Of a stretch of 64,000 nucleotides of DNA, positions 35,774 to 45,297 are shown in pieces. The stretch comes from JAHWKS01 sp964458385 (GTDB lineage: Bacteria; Planctomycetota; Planctomycetia; Pirellulales; Pirellulaceae), in contig CAYWIS010000003.1 of NCBI GenBank assembly GCA_964458385.1, positions 18,612 to 82,611 of the forward strand. The letters are read 5' to 3'. Position 1 is the stretch's first letter. Every line of letters starts with the position of its first letter. The notes under the pieces were generated by a model. The model was not told where the DNA came from. It did not search any database and saw nothing but the letters and a program-made list of their open reading frames with translations. A program made the position numbers and the translations under genes.

Positions 35774-36592
35774 ATGCCTCTCTATCTTCGTTATCGAGTC
35801 GATACGACGATCCCTGTCGAAGTTGAAGGCCTTACGCCAGACGTTGTCCGGGGCAAATCGCTCCCCGAGATCGAACGAACGGAGATTTTTCACGGTAATC
35901 GAAGACTCCCTCTGGCCGAGCTTTTTCAGGTTTCGGGCGATCCCTCCGACGGCCAAATGATATGGGAAGGCGACTTATCGGGAGTCCACTGGATCGGCGC
36001 CAAGCTGCGAGAAGGTGTCATTCGCGTTGAGGGGAACGCCGGCCGCCACCTGGGAAGCGAAATGACCGGGGGTGAAATTCACGTATCCGGCGACGCGGGC
36101 GATTGGGTGGGAGGTGAAATGAAAGGGGGACTAATTCACGTTCGCGGCCGTGCCGGACACTTGGTCGGCGCCGCATACCGCGGCAGTCGGTTGGGCATGA
36201 AAGGGGGGACCATTTTGATTAACGGTGATGCGGGCAATGAAGTTGGACGCATCATGCGCCGTGGGTTGATAGCCGTGGGGGGGAATGCTGGCGACCTCGT
36301 GGGCTTCAACATGGCCGCCGGCGCCGTGTTCATCTTTGGTGAGGCAGGGATTCGCCATGGTGCGGGAATGCGGCGCGGCAGTCTGGGGCTGTTTGGCGCC
36401 AAATCTCCACGTCTGCTTCCTAGCTTCCGCTATGCTTGCCGTTACCGCCCAGTTGTTCTGCCGCTGATGTTCCGGCAACTTCGGCAGTATGGCTTTCACG
36501 TACCCGACGAATTGGAGTCAGCCTTATTCGACCTGTATAACGGCGATCTGCTTGAGGGAGGACGGGGTGAAGTGCTGGTTCGGGCCGTGTGA
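35774..36592 (+). CDS. fhcC: Formyltransferase/hydrolase complex subunit C
   Basis: 272 residues, a right-handed beta-helix with six repeated N/D/R/E-A-G-x-x-x-G units between about 75 and 205 ('IRVEGNAGRHLGSEMTGG', 'IHVSGDAGDWVGGEMKGG' and so on). This is the FmdC/FwdC fold. In bacteria, FhcC belongs to the FhcABCD complex, which transfers formyl from tetrahydromethanopterin to methanofuran and hydrolyses it to formate in the C1-oxidation branch that planctomycetes share with methylotrophs and archaea. FhcA, B and D are not in the window, so the gene is isolated or the operon is split. The adjacent gene downstream is an FdhF-like oxidoreductase. The related GXGXG domain of glutamate synthase is the only alternative, and it would be fused to a larger protein. 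Confidence 0.9.
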   Translation: MPLYLRYRVDTTIPVEVEGLTPDVVRGKSLPEIERTEIFHGNRRLPLAELFQVSGDPSDGQMIWEGDLSGVHWIGAKLREGVIRVEGNAGRHLGSEMTGGEIHVSGDAGDWVGGEMKGGLIHVRGRAGHLVGAAYRGSRLGMKGGTILINGDAGNEVGRIMRRGLIAVGGNAGDLVGFNMAAGAVFIFGEAGIRHGAGMRRGSLGLFGAKSPRLLPSFRYACRYRPVVLPLMFRQLRQYGFHVPDELESALFDLYNGDLLEGGRGEVLVRAV

Positions 36593-36767
36593 AGCGAGGC
36601 AGTTTTGCAGTCTGCAGCGCCCCCGCGGGATGAACCAAACCAACGTCGTACCACCGTGAACGTTGTCTCCATTGCTTGCTTGTGGGCGTGAATCAACATA
36701 CCATCGTAACTGTCCCCTCCCGATGCGAAATCCCTTCGCATCTACTCGTTCATGGCGTTCATATCCT

Positions 36768-38960
36768 ATGAAACACGTTACCAGTGGCGGCGGCTGGCCA
36801 GCCATCTTGTATACCTTACGAAAGGCCCGACAAGCTGGCGGCTTTTGGAAGCTCTACAAGGCGATGCGGTCTCGCAATGCCTGTAAGACCTGCGCTCTTG
36901 GTATGGGGGGCCAGAAGGGAGGCATGGTCAACGAACGCGGCCATTTTCCCGAAGTATGCAAAAAGTCGCTCCAGGCGCAAGCATCAGATATGCAAGCGGC
37001 CATTCCGGAGGACTTTTGGGCAACCTACAGTATCGCACAGCTTCAGCGATTCACTCCGCGAGAGCTGGAAACCCGCGGCCGGTTGGTGCAACCGGTGTTG
37101 CTAGAGCGAAGCCAAAACTACTACCGGCCGATCAGCTGGAACGAAGCAATGGATCGCATTGTTTCCAAGCTGAAGCAACTTCGCGCTAACGAAACCTTCT
37201 GGTACTTCAGTGGCCGCAGTTCCAATGAGGCCGGCTTTCTCCTGCAACTCTTCGCCCGGCTTTATGGAACGAACAATATCAATAATTGCAGCTACTATTG
37301 CCATCAGGCCAGTGGCGTGGGGTTAATGTCGTCGGTGGGCAGCGGAACGGCGACGTTAGTGCTAGACGATGTTGAGCGCGCCGACCTGGTATTCGTGATC
37401 GGAGGCAACCCTCCCAGCAACCATCCTCGGTTAATGACCACCCTGATGCACGTCCGTCGGCGCGGGGGTGAAGTCATCGTAATTAACCCCGTAATTGAAA
37501 CGGGGCTCGTCAAATTCCGCGTTCCAAGCAATGTGCGGAGTTTGCTCTTTGGCGACAAGATCGCCACATTGTATGTCCAGCCCGACATCGGCGGCGATTT
37601 AGCCCTCTTAACGGGCGTGGCTAAACGCATTGACGAGATGGGCGCCCAAGACGAGAACTTCCTTCGCAACTATTGCGAAGGGTACGACGCCTGGATTGCG
37701 CACGTGCGGCAGCTTTCTTGGTCCGAAATTCAAGCCAAGTCGGGAGTTTCCCAAGCCGACATTAATGCGATCGCCGAACGTTACGCCGCGGCCCAGAATG
37801 TGGTGTTCAGCTGGACAATGGGTGTTACCCATCACGCGCATGGCGTACAGAACGTGCAAGCCATTGTGAACCTCGCCCTGATGCGTGGCATGGTTGGCCG
37901 TCCTAACGCGGGCTTGCTGCCGATCCGGGGACACTCAAACGTGCAAGGCATTGGGTCGATGGGTGTTACGCCCAAACTGCGCGATGAGATATTCGACCGC
38001 CTGCAACGCGAGTTCGGTGTTACACTGCCAACCACACCGGGCCTCGACACGCTTGGCTGCATGGAAGCGGCTCATGAAGGGCGGCTCAAATTGGGCTTCT
38101 GCCTGGGAGGCAACCTCTACGGCTCGAACCCCGACGCCCACTTTGCGGCCTCCTCGCTCTCTCACCTGGAGATGCTCGTCTACCTGAATACCACTCTTAA
38201 TACAGGCCATGCCCATGGCTTGGCTGCCGAAACGATCATCCTCCCAGTGCTAGCCCGCGACGAAGAACCACAGCCGACCACACAGGAGTCGATGTTCAAT
38301 TACGTGCGATTGAGCGATGGCGGGCCACGGCGGCACGAGGGCCCGCGAAGCGAAGTGCAAGTTATCGCGGAACTGGCGGAAGCGACACTCGGTCAAGGAC
38401 CGATTGATTGGCGTTCCATGCGGAATACCGGCAAGATTCGGGAGGCTATCGCTAAGGTCATACCTGGCTTTGAGAAACTTGCCGAGATTGATCGCACCAA
38501 ACAGGAGTTTCAGATCGGCGGCCGCACTTTCCACGAGCCGCGTTTCGCCACCCCGACCGGCCGGGCGAAACTGCACATCCACGAACTGCCGGAATTGCGC
38601 GGCGGAGGCGACGAACTACGGTTGATGACCGTTCGCAGCGAAGGTCAGTTCAATACGGTAGTGTACGACGAAGACGATCTCTACCGCGGCCAAGATCGCC
38701 GCGACGTAATCCTACTTCACCCCGACGATATTGCGCGCCTGGGTCTCCAAGCCGACCAGCGAGTTACCGTTCGCAGCGAAGCTGGCGAACTCGCGGGCAT
38801 TATTGTGCGAGCCTTTCCACAGATAAAGCCAGGCAATGCGCTGATGTACTATCCCGAGGCGAATGTTCTGGTGCCTCGTCACGCCGATCCGCAATCGAAA
38901 ACCCCGGCATTCAAAGGGATTCCGGTGAGCATCGAAACCCGCACTGCAGTCAAGGTATGA
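36768..38960 (+). CDS. FdhF/YdeP-family molybdopterin oxidoreductase
   Basis: 730 residues from the ATG at 36768 ('MKHVTSGGGWPAILY'); the frame continues upstream to 36663 without conserved sequence. It is a DMSO-reductase-superfamily protein of the FdhF/YdeP kind. Mo ligand: C178 in 'NCSYYCHQASGVGL', aligned with SeCys140 of E. coli FdhF ('CARVUHGPS'). Near the N-terminus, C39-x-x-C42 and C64 are present, but the Cys expected three residues after C42+x3 is Met, so the [4Fe-4S] site has three of four usual ligands. The C-terminal domain ('ILLHPDDIARLGLQADQRV') binds the cofactor. It may oxidise formate or another substrate; the neighbour fhcC favours a link to C1 oxidation, by inference. Confidence 0.88.
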   Translation: MKHVTSGGGWPAILYTLRKARQAGGFWKLYKAMRSRNACKTCALGMGGQKGGMVNERGHFPEVCKKSLQAQASDMQAAIPEDFWATYSIAQLQRFTPRELETRGRLVQPVLLERSQNYYRPISWNEAMDRIVSKLKQLRANETFWYFSGRSSNEAGFLLQLFARLYGTNNINNCSYYCHQASGVGLMSSVGSGTATLVLDDVERADLVFVIGGNPPSNHPRLMTTLMHVRRRGGEVIVINPVIETGLVKFRVPSNVRSLLFGDKIATLYVQPDIGGDLALLTGVAKRIDEMGAQDENFLRNYCEGYDAWIAHVRQLSWSEIQAKSGVSQADINAIAERYAAAQNVVFSWTMGVTHHAHGVQNVQAIVNLALMRGMVGRPNAGLLPIRGHSNVQGIGSMGVTPKLRDEIFDRLQREFGVTLPTTPGLDTLGCMEAAHEGRLKLGFCLGGNLYGSNPDAHFAASSLSHLEMLVYLNTTLNTGHAHGLAAETIILPVLARDEEPQPTTQESMFNYVRLSDGGPRRHEGPRSEVQVIAELAEATLGQGPIDWRSMRNTGKIREAIAKVIPGFEKLAEIDRTKQEFQIGGRTFHEPRFATPTGRAKLHIHELPELRGGGDELRLMTVRSEGQFNTVVYDEDDLYRGQDRRDVILLHPDDIARLGLQADQRVTVRSEAGELAGIIVRAFPQIKPGNALMYYPEANVLVPRHADPQSKTPAFKGIPVSIETRTAVKV

Positions 38961-39058
38961 TACACACCCTACCAACCGACTCGACTAGTGGGTGTTCATC
39001 CAACGAAATCAGCCCCGCAACAGCCGTAAGTGACGCCGGCGGTTTGCCCAGACGCATC

Positions 39059-40498
39059 TTACGCCAGCAGTTCCTTCACAACTTTTCCGTGTACGTCCGT
39101 CAGGCGGAAGTCGCGGCCAGCATGGCGGTAGGTAAGACGTTCATGGTCAAAACCTAAGAGGTGGAGAATCGTGGCTTGCAGATCGTGGACATGGACCGGT
39201 CGTTCGACCACATGAAAACCTAGTTCATCGGTGGCGCCGACCGTGACGCCCGGTTTGACCCCACCGCCAGCCAACCACATGGTAAAGGCTTGTGGATGAT
39301 GATCACGCCCCTGCGAGCGGCCAAGCGCAGGATTAGACTCAACCATGGGAGTTCGCCCGAATTCCCCTCCCCAGATCACCAGCGTTTCGTCGAGCAAACC
39401 ACGCCGCTTGAGGTCTTGAATCAAGGCGGCGCTCGCCTGATCAGTAGCAACGCAATTGTTGCGGTGGTTGCCCGCAACGTCGCTATGGGCGTCCCATCCT
39501 TCGTGGTAAATGTTCACAAATCGTACACCGCGCTCGATCATCCGCCGGGCAAGTAAACATGCCCGAGCAAACGACGGTTTGTCCGGATCACAGCCATAAA
39601 GGTCGAGCGTCTCTTGTCCTTCACTGCGTAAATCCGTCAATTCGGGCGCAGAGGTTTGTAGGCGAAAGGCCATTTCGTACGCGGCAATGCGGGTAGCGAT
39701 CTCTGGGTCGCCCTCGGCCTCCAATCGGCGGTGGTTAAATTTGGAAATCAGGTCAAGCGAGTCACGCTGGGCGTGCGCATCGATTCCCGGCGGACTCGAT
39801 ACATTCAAGATCGGGTCGCCCTGATTGCGAAACCGAACCCCTGTGTAAATCGTAGGCAGAAAGCCGCTCGACCAATTTGCAGCTCCACCGCTAATACCGC
39901 TGCCCGTGGACATGACCACATAGGCAGGCAGATCCTGTGTTTCGCACCCCAGCCCGTAGAGGACCCATGAACCCAGGCTAGGCCGGCCCGGTTGGGCAAA
40001 GCCGGTGTTGAGGAAAATCTGCGCCGGAGCATGGTTGAACTGGTCGGTATGGACAGATTTCACCAAGCAAATATCGTCCACAACCTTCGCCAAGTGCGGC
40101 AACGTCTCGGCCAGTTCGGCGCCACATTGGCCGTGCTTAGCGAACTTGAATCGCGGGCCAAGCACACCAGCGTCGGGCTGAATGAACGCGTAGCGTTGAT
40201 CGCCAATCACCGATGGCGGCAACGGTTTCCCTTCCAACTTGACCAATTCAGGCTTGTAATCAAACAGGTCAAGTTGGCTCGGAGCGCCAGCCATAAACAG
40301 ATGAATCACCCGTTTGGCCTTCGGTGCAAAGTGCGGAGGTTTTGGCGCTAAAGGGTTGGTTGCCGCCTGTGCTGAGGACGTCAACGCGCCGGTAATCAGC
40401 CCCCCTAGCGCGATCTTGCCGAGACCTACGCCGCATTCGCTCAAAAAGTAACGGCGGGAAACAGAATACAGCGCGTGGTTAGTAGAACGGTTCGACAT
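39059..40498 (-). CDS. DUF1501 protein with Tat signal
   Basis: 479 residues. A Tat motif S-R15-R16-Y-F-L is followed by a hydrophobic region ending in 'SSAQA'. DUF1501 is related to the alkaline phosphatase/sulfatase superfamily in fold, with 'HLFMAGAPSQLDLFDYKP', 'MIERGVRFVNIYHEGWDAH' and 'GGEFGRTPMVES' and 'GRDHHPQAFTMWLAGGG' as visible signatures. The last gene of a minus-strand cluster, it follows the PSCyt1-DUF1549-DUF1553 gene by 101 bases, the classic pairing in planctomycetes. Function is unproven; an exported hydrolase acting with the cytochrome partner is inference. It is 479 residues against 488 in its paralogue at 43744. Confidence 0.93.
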   Translation of the reverse strand: MSNRSTNHALYSVSRRYFLSECGVGLGKIALGGLITGALTSSAQAATNPLAPKPPHFAPKAKRVIHLFMAGAPSQLDLFDYKPELVKLEGKPLPPSVIGDQRYAFIQPDAGVLGPRFKFAKHGQCGAELAETLPHLAKVVDDICLVKSVHTDQFNHAPAQIFLNTGFAQPGRPSLGSWVLYGLGCETQDLPAYVVMSTGSGISGGAANWSSGFLPTIYTGVRFRNQGDPILNVSSPPGIDAHAQRDSLDLISKFNHRRLEAEGDPEIATRIAAYEMAFRLQTSAPELTDLRSEGQETLDLYGCDPDKPSFARACLLARRMIERGVRFVNIYHEGWDAHSDVAGNHRNNCVATDQASAALIQDLKRRGLLDETLVIWGGEFGRTPMVESNPALGRSQGRDHHPQAFTMWLAGGGVKPGVTVGATDELGFHVVERPVHVHDLQATILHLLGFDHERLTYRHAGRDFRLTDVHGKVVKELLA

Positions 40499-40599
40499 GA
40501 CTTTATCTTCAAAGCCTTAACGACAATTCGACACGAGATTCGCCCACCGGCTAAGAACGGCAATATGATGCTCGTGTTAGCGTGCTCCAGGACGGTTTT

Positions 40600-43500
40600 T
40601 CAATTCCTCGTAATAAACTCGTCTAAGTTGAATAGAACACGGGCGACTAATGTCCAGGCAGCCTGCTCAGCCGCTTGAGGACCGTCGCCAGCGAGCGGTT
40701 TTGGACTCAGCTCGCCCGACGCAAAACGTTGTTTTTGCTGTTCGTAGAAAGCCAGTAAGTCGTTGCGTTCCTGTGTGCTTGGGGGACGCACCAGGCAACG
40801 GCGGAATAGATCGTCCATGCGAACTTCGGTAGGGCGCATGTCTGCCGCGAAAGTCTTGCCGAGCGCCTGGGCCGCTTCTAGAAACATACTGTCATTCAAG
40901 AGTGTGAGGGCCTGAAGCGGCGTGTTCGAGACGTCTCGCCGAGCAACACAGGCCTCTCCGCTCGGAGCATCAAAGGTGGCGTACATAGCGAAGGGCGCTG
41001 TGCGTTTACTGTAGGTATAGAGGCTACGGCGGTAACGATCCTCACCTTGGCTCGCCTTCCACGGAAGCTGGCCATAGGTTCCTTCGGTGGTCACGCTCGC
41101 AGGTTGCGGCGGAAAGACGCTCGGACCGCCAATTTTGGGTGAAAGCAACCCACTTGCCCGCAATACGGAGTCGCGAATCAGTTCGGCCTCTAACCGCACC
41201 CGCGGACCGCGAGCCAGCAGTCGGTTTTGCGGATCTTTACTGAGTAGTTCCGGTGTCACACGGGACGATTGCCGATACGTTCCGCTGGTGACAATCAAAC
41301 GGTGGAGCTTCTTGAGCGACCAACCTTCTTGCATGAATTTGACCGCCAACCAGTCAAGTAGTTCTGGATGAGAAGGCAGCTCGCCCTGGATTCCAAAATC
41401 GTCCACCGTGCGTACAATGCCCGTACCGAAGATGGCTGCCCATTGCCGGTTAACGATCACGCGCGCCGTGAGCGGGTTCTCAGGTGAAACGAGCCATCGC
41501 GCAAACGTCAAGCGATTGCGCGGCGCACCTTGCGGCAATGGAGGCAGCACCGCAGGTACATCCGGCTCGACTTGCTCTTTGGGTTGCAGGAATTCGCCAC
41601 GATGATGGCGGAAGGTCAGCCGGGGGTTTTCCGGCAGTCGTTCCTGCATAACCAGCGTGGTGGGATAGTGCGGTCGCTTTCGCAATTGGCGGATACGTTT
41701 GGCATGCTCCGCCAGCTCCGGTGTTTGAAGCAGGAACTCTTGCCGTAATCGCATGCGTTCCGCGTCAGTCAGTAGTTCGTCAGGGATCGCCAACAGCCTT
41801 TCAACTTCCTCGGGCAAATCACGAGCTTCACCACCCCGTGGATCCGTGGTGACCGAGATACGGAAGCGCCCCAGTGAACTTGCGAAATGGCGACCGAAGG
41901 TCATTCGCAGGTGAAGCTCGTTCGCATGAATCGGCTGTTCCAGAACGAACACTGCCGTGTGCCGCTCGCCTTGGCGACCATCAACAGACCAGCCGGTTTG
42001 CACGTCGCCGTCGATCGCCATTTGGGCAGCTCCCGGGTTGGCGCCAAAGCGATTCTTGGCGTAGGAGTGCGAGGCACGCGCGAACTTCGTTGGTTGCCCA
42101 TCAGCGAAAAGCGCAAATTCCCCGAGAAAGAAGTCCCCTTTCGTTCCCTCATAGTACGTCATACCCGGACCGTGGGCAGGCAGCCGGTCGTCGGGCAGCG
42201 CTTCGAGGCGAATTGCGGTAATCGCTTGCTCAGGTGGATGGAAGGTCAATTCATAAATATCCTGTTTCGTTGTATCCCCCGAGGCAAATACGGAATTGTC
42301 GTCCTGCACCATCAAATGTGGCGAGTTCGATTTCGCTGTCGTCGGACGCAATGCAGTCCAGGCAACGGTTCTCTCGCGTTCCTGTCTAAGCCAAGCGGCA
42401 AAGCGTTCATCTAGCGACGCCTGATCAGCCGGCCAATGGCGGGGCAACTCCGTCAGAAGACGCTCCGCTTCGTTCAGGTTCCGGGCATAAGCCGCGTCTA
42501 GTTCAGGACTAGGCAAGTCTAACTCCGGTTCATCGACGTTGTTCAACAACGCCATCAATCTGTAATACTCCTCCTGACTAATCGGATCGTACTTGTGAGA
42601 GTGGCACTGAGCGCAACCGAGCGTTAACCCCAGCCATGTTGTACCGGTGGTCGCTACACGGTCGGTCATCGCATGGAAACGGAACTCCAAGGGATCGATT
42701 CCGCCTTCCTCGTTAAGCATCGTATTGCGATGAAATCCCGTTGCGACCCGCTGTTCGATGCTGGCGTTTGGCAGCATATCTCCCGCCAACTGCTCGATCG
42801 TGAATTGATCAAACGGCATATCAGCGTTTAGCGCACGAATTACCCAATCGCGATATGGCCAGATCGAGCGGGGGCGGTCCTTCTCGTAACCATTTGTATC
42901 TGCGTAGCGCGCTAAATCGAGCCATAACCTCGCCCAACGCTCGCCATAGTGCGGCGACTCAAGTAGCCGGTCGACCAGCGCTTCATACGCCTGTGGCGAT
43001 GAATCGCTGAGAAACGCCTCGACTTCCTCTGGCGTAGGTGGTAGGCCAATCAGATCGAGATAAACGCGACGGATCAATGTGAAATTATCCGCCGGCGGCG
43101 AGGGGGCCAAACCTTCCGCCTCCAGCCGAGCGAGGATGAAATGGTCAATCTCGTTCCGCAGCCGCTTCGAATGTTTTACCGGGGGAGGCGGAACTTGCGC
43201 CGGCGCTACAAATGCCCAATGCTCGGAGTACTTCGCGCCCGAGGCAATCCAACGGCGCAACGTTTCTTTCTGCGTCGGTGAAAGCCGCATTTTGGTCGAC
43301 GGTGGCGGCATGCGTTCGTTTTCATCCCCCGACAAGATACGACGCAGCAGTTCGCTTTCTTCCGGCTTGCCGGGAACAATGGCGATCGCCCCCGAATCAG
43401 CGGGCTTCGTAGCATTCTCTCGCCGATCAAGGCGCAAGTTTGCTTCGCGGGTGCTTTCATCGGGACCATGACAGGTGAAGCAATATTGCGAGAGAATCGG

Positions 43501-43608
43501 ACGCACGTCACGAATAAAGTCCGGTGTGGTCGATACGTTTCCCTCCTCGGCAGCCAGCAACACCGAACCGCAAGTCAGGAAGACGATCAAGGCAAGCGAC
43601 GACTTCAT
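40600..43608 (-). CDS. PSCyt1-DUF1549-DUF1553 cytochrome c-like protein, second copy
   Basis: 1002 residues from the ATG at 43608, which puts a signal peptide at the N-terminus; a frame to 43653 exists, but it runs through a hairpin. C43-F-T-C46-H47 is the PSCyt1 heme motif. DUF1549 includes 'LDLIGLPPTPEEVEAFLSD' and the second CxxCH in 'LGCAQCHSHKYDPIS'. Before DUF1553 there is a region of about 200 residues ('TFHPPEQAITAIRLEALPD', 'HTAVFVLEQPIHANELHL') resembling a galactose-binding-like/F5-8C jelly roll. DUF1553 closes the protein ('LTARVIVNRQWAAIFG', 'ASGLLSPKIGGPSVFPP'). It pairs with the DUF1501 gene at 39059. Confidence 0.93.
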   Translation of the reverse strand: MKSSLALIVFLTCGSVLLAAEEGNVSTTPDFIRDVRPILSQYCFTCHGPDESTREANLRLDRRENATKPADSGAIAIVPGKPEESELLRRILSGDENERMPPPSTKMRLSPTQKETLRRWIASGAKYSEHWAFVAPAQVPPPPVKHSKRLRNEIDHFILARLEAEGLAPSPPADNFTLIRRVYLDLIGLPPTPEEVEAFLSDSSPQAYEALVDRLLESPHYGERWARLWLDLARYADTNGYEKDRPRSIWPYRDWVIRALNADMPFDQFTIEQLAGDMLPNASIEQRVATGFHRNTMLNEEGGIDPLEFRFHAMTDRVATTGTTWLGLTLGCAQCHSHKYDPISQEEYYRLMALLNNVDEPELDLPSPELDAAYARNLNEAERLLTELPRHWPADQASLDERFAAWLRQERERTVAWTALRPTTAKSNSPHLMVQDDNSVFASGDTTKQDIYELTFHPPEQAITAIRLEALPDDRLPAHGPGMTYYEGTKGDFFLGEFALFADGQPTKFARASHSYAKNRFGANPGAAQMAIDGDVQTGWSVDGRQGERHTAVFVLEQPIHANELHLRMTFGRHFASSLGRFRISVTTDPRGGEARDLPEEVERLLAIPDELLTDAERMRLRQEFLLQTPELAEHAKRIRQLRKRPHYPTTLVMQERLPENPRLTFRHHRGEFLQPKEQVEPDVPAVLPPLPQGAPRNRLTFARWLVSPENPLTARVIVNRQWAAIFGTGIVRTVDDFGIQGELPSHPELLDWLAVKFMQEGWSLKKLHRLIVTSGTYRQSSRVTPELLSKDPQNRLLARGPRVRLEAELIRDSVLRASGLLSPKIGGPSVFPPQPASVTTEGTYGQLPWKASQGEDRYRRSLYTYSKRTAPFAMYATFDAPSGEACVARRDVSNTPLQALTLLNDSMFLEAAQALGKTFAADMRPTEVRMDDLFRRCLVRPPSTQERNDLLAFYEQQKQRFASGELSPKPLAGDGPQAAEQAAWTLVARVLFNLDEFITRN

Positions 43609-43628
43609 AACACGCACCGTAACAAGTA

Positions 43629-43651
43629 GGTCCCGTCGGTTCGACGGGACC
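43629..43651 (-). repeat. 10-bp hairpin upstream of the second PSCyt1/DUF1549 gene
   Basis: GGTCCCGTCG and CGACGGGACC pair perfectly around a 3-nt loop. The hairpin lies 21 bases before the ATG at 43608 and about 90 bases after the stop of the preceding DUF1501 gene on the same strand. It could end the upstream transcript, act as an internal processing site, or hinder translation. Confidence 0.45.
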
Positions 43652-43743
43652 ATGTCCTTTGCGTTCAGGTTGTTCTCTTCGGTTACGCCCTAACTCTCGC
43701 AAACATGCTCGGCGACCATGCGTGTGGGAGCCTCTAGATCGCA

Positions 43744-45210
43744 TTACGCGATTAACTCTTCGACCACACGAGCGGGCTCCACGCCACTAAGGCGCTGGTC
43801 AAGTCCTTGGTGCTTGACGGTAAAGCGTTCATGGTCGAATCCCAGGAGCCGGAGCACCGTAGCGTGAAAATCGCGAATGTGGACGGGATCTTTCACAATG
43901 TTGTACGAGAAATCGTCCGTTTCCCCGTAGATTGTGCCTCCCTTCACGCCGCCGCCCGCCATCCACATCGTGAAGCAACGGGGATGGTGATCGCGGCCGT
44001 AGTTCTGCATCGATAAGCCGCCTTGCGAGTATATCGTGCGTCCAAACTCACCTCCCCAAATGATAAGCGTCTCATCAAGAAGACCGCGTTGCTTAAGGTC
44101 CTGCACCAAACCGTAACACGGCTGGTCGATGTCCCGGCACTGATCGGGAAGACGTCCCGCGACGTTGGCGTGGGTGTCCCAATTGTTGTGATAAATCTGA
44201 ATAAACCGCACTCCGCGTTCGACCATACGTCGCGCGAGGAGAACCGTGTTAGCGAATGTGCCTGCCTTCCTGGCCGCTTCTCCGTAAAGCCGGAAGGTGC
44301 TTTCCGGTTCGCTGGCGAGGTTCGTAAGTTCCGGCACGCTGCTTTGCATGCGAAACGCCAGCTCATATTGCTGAATGCGGGTATGAGTTTCGGGATCGCC
44401 CACCTGGGCGTAATTCATCTCATTCAGCTTTTTCAGGCCATCCAGCGTCATGCGTCGCACCGCGCGCGGTACGCCTGGAGGATCGTTAATGAAGAGAATT
44501 GGATCACCGCTGGTCCGAAAGCTCACACCCGCGTGTTTGCCCGGCAGAAAGCCCGAGGACCACAAACGAGCCGAAATCGCCTGCACTTGTTCCGTGTTCG
44601 TGGGTTGAGCAACAAGCACCACAAAGGTCGGCAGGTCCTCATTGAGCGAGCCCAAGCCATATGACGCCCACGCTCCCAGACACGGCTTACCCGTAATTTG
44701 ACTGCCGGTCTGGATGTAGCTGATCGCCGGCTCGTGGTTAATGGCCTCGGTGTGCATAGAACGGATGAAGGCCATGTCATCCACCATCTTGGCCGTCCAT
44801 GGCAAGAGCTCGGTCACCCACATTCCGCACTCGCCATGCTGCGTAAACTTGTACTTCGAGGGGGCGATAGGAAAGCGGGCCTGACCGCTCGTCATGGTTG
44901 TAAGCCGCTGCCCCATTCGAATCGAATCGGGCAAGTCCTTATCGAACCACTCCTTCATTACGGGTTTATAGTCAAACAGATCCATCTGGGGCGGTCCGCC
45001 TACCATGTGAAGGTAGATCACATGCTTCGCCTTCGCCGGAAAGTGCTGTAAGGTCGGCGGATTAGCGGGGCCACCCTGCGGCGCAAATTCAGCCGCCTGC
45101 CCGCCGCGTCCCATTAAAGTCGACAACGCCGCCCAGCCGAGTACATGCGAGCCTTGCGCAAAGAAATGACGGCGCGTGATGTTCTGGCGGAACTCATGAA
45201 ACGGAACCAT
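43744..45210 (-). CDS. DUF1501 protein with Tat-like signal, second copy
   Basis: 488 residues. A Tat-like motif T-R13-R14-H-F-F precedes a hydrophobic stretch. Signatures of DUF1501: 'VIYLHMVGGPPQMDLFDYKP', 'MVERGVRFIQIYHNNWDTH', 'GGEFGRTIYSQGG', 'GRDHHPRCFTMWMAGGG'. It lies 88 bases after the first PSCyt1-DUF1549-DUF1553 gene (stop 45298) and before the second one, so it is the partner of the former. The similarity to the protein at 39059 suggests that the pair was duplicated in tandem. Confidence 0.93.
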   Translation of the reverse strand: MVPFHEFRQNITRRHFFAQGSHVLGWAALSTLMGRGGQAAEFAPQGGPANPPTLQHFPAKAKHVIYLHMVGGPPQMDLFDYKPVMKEWFDKDLPDSIRMGQRLTTMTSGQARFPIAPSKYKFTQHGECGMWVTELLPWTAKMVDDMAFIRSMHTEAINHEPAISYIQTGSQITGKPCLGAWASYGLGSLNEDLPTFVVLVAQPTNTEQVQAISARLWSSGFLPGKHAGVSFRTSGDPILFINDPPGVPRAVRRMTLDGLKKLNEMNYAQVGDPETHTRIQQYELAFRMQSSVPELTNLASEPESTFRLYGEAARKAGTFANTVLLARRMVERGVRFIQIYHNNWDTHANVAGRLPDQCRDIDQPCYGLVQDLKQRGLLDETLIIWGGEFGRTIYSQGGLSMQNYGRDHHPRCFTMWMAGGGVKGGTIYGETDDFSYNIVKDPVHIRDFHATVLRLLGFDHERFTVKHQGLDQRLSGVEPARVVEELIA

Positions 45211-45297
45211 AGCAAAGTCCTCAACGCGTCGATTAACTCTTGGAATGCACCGAATGTACGCGGCTCAAAACGTGATATTGCCGCACTTGCGTAAGGC

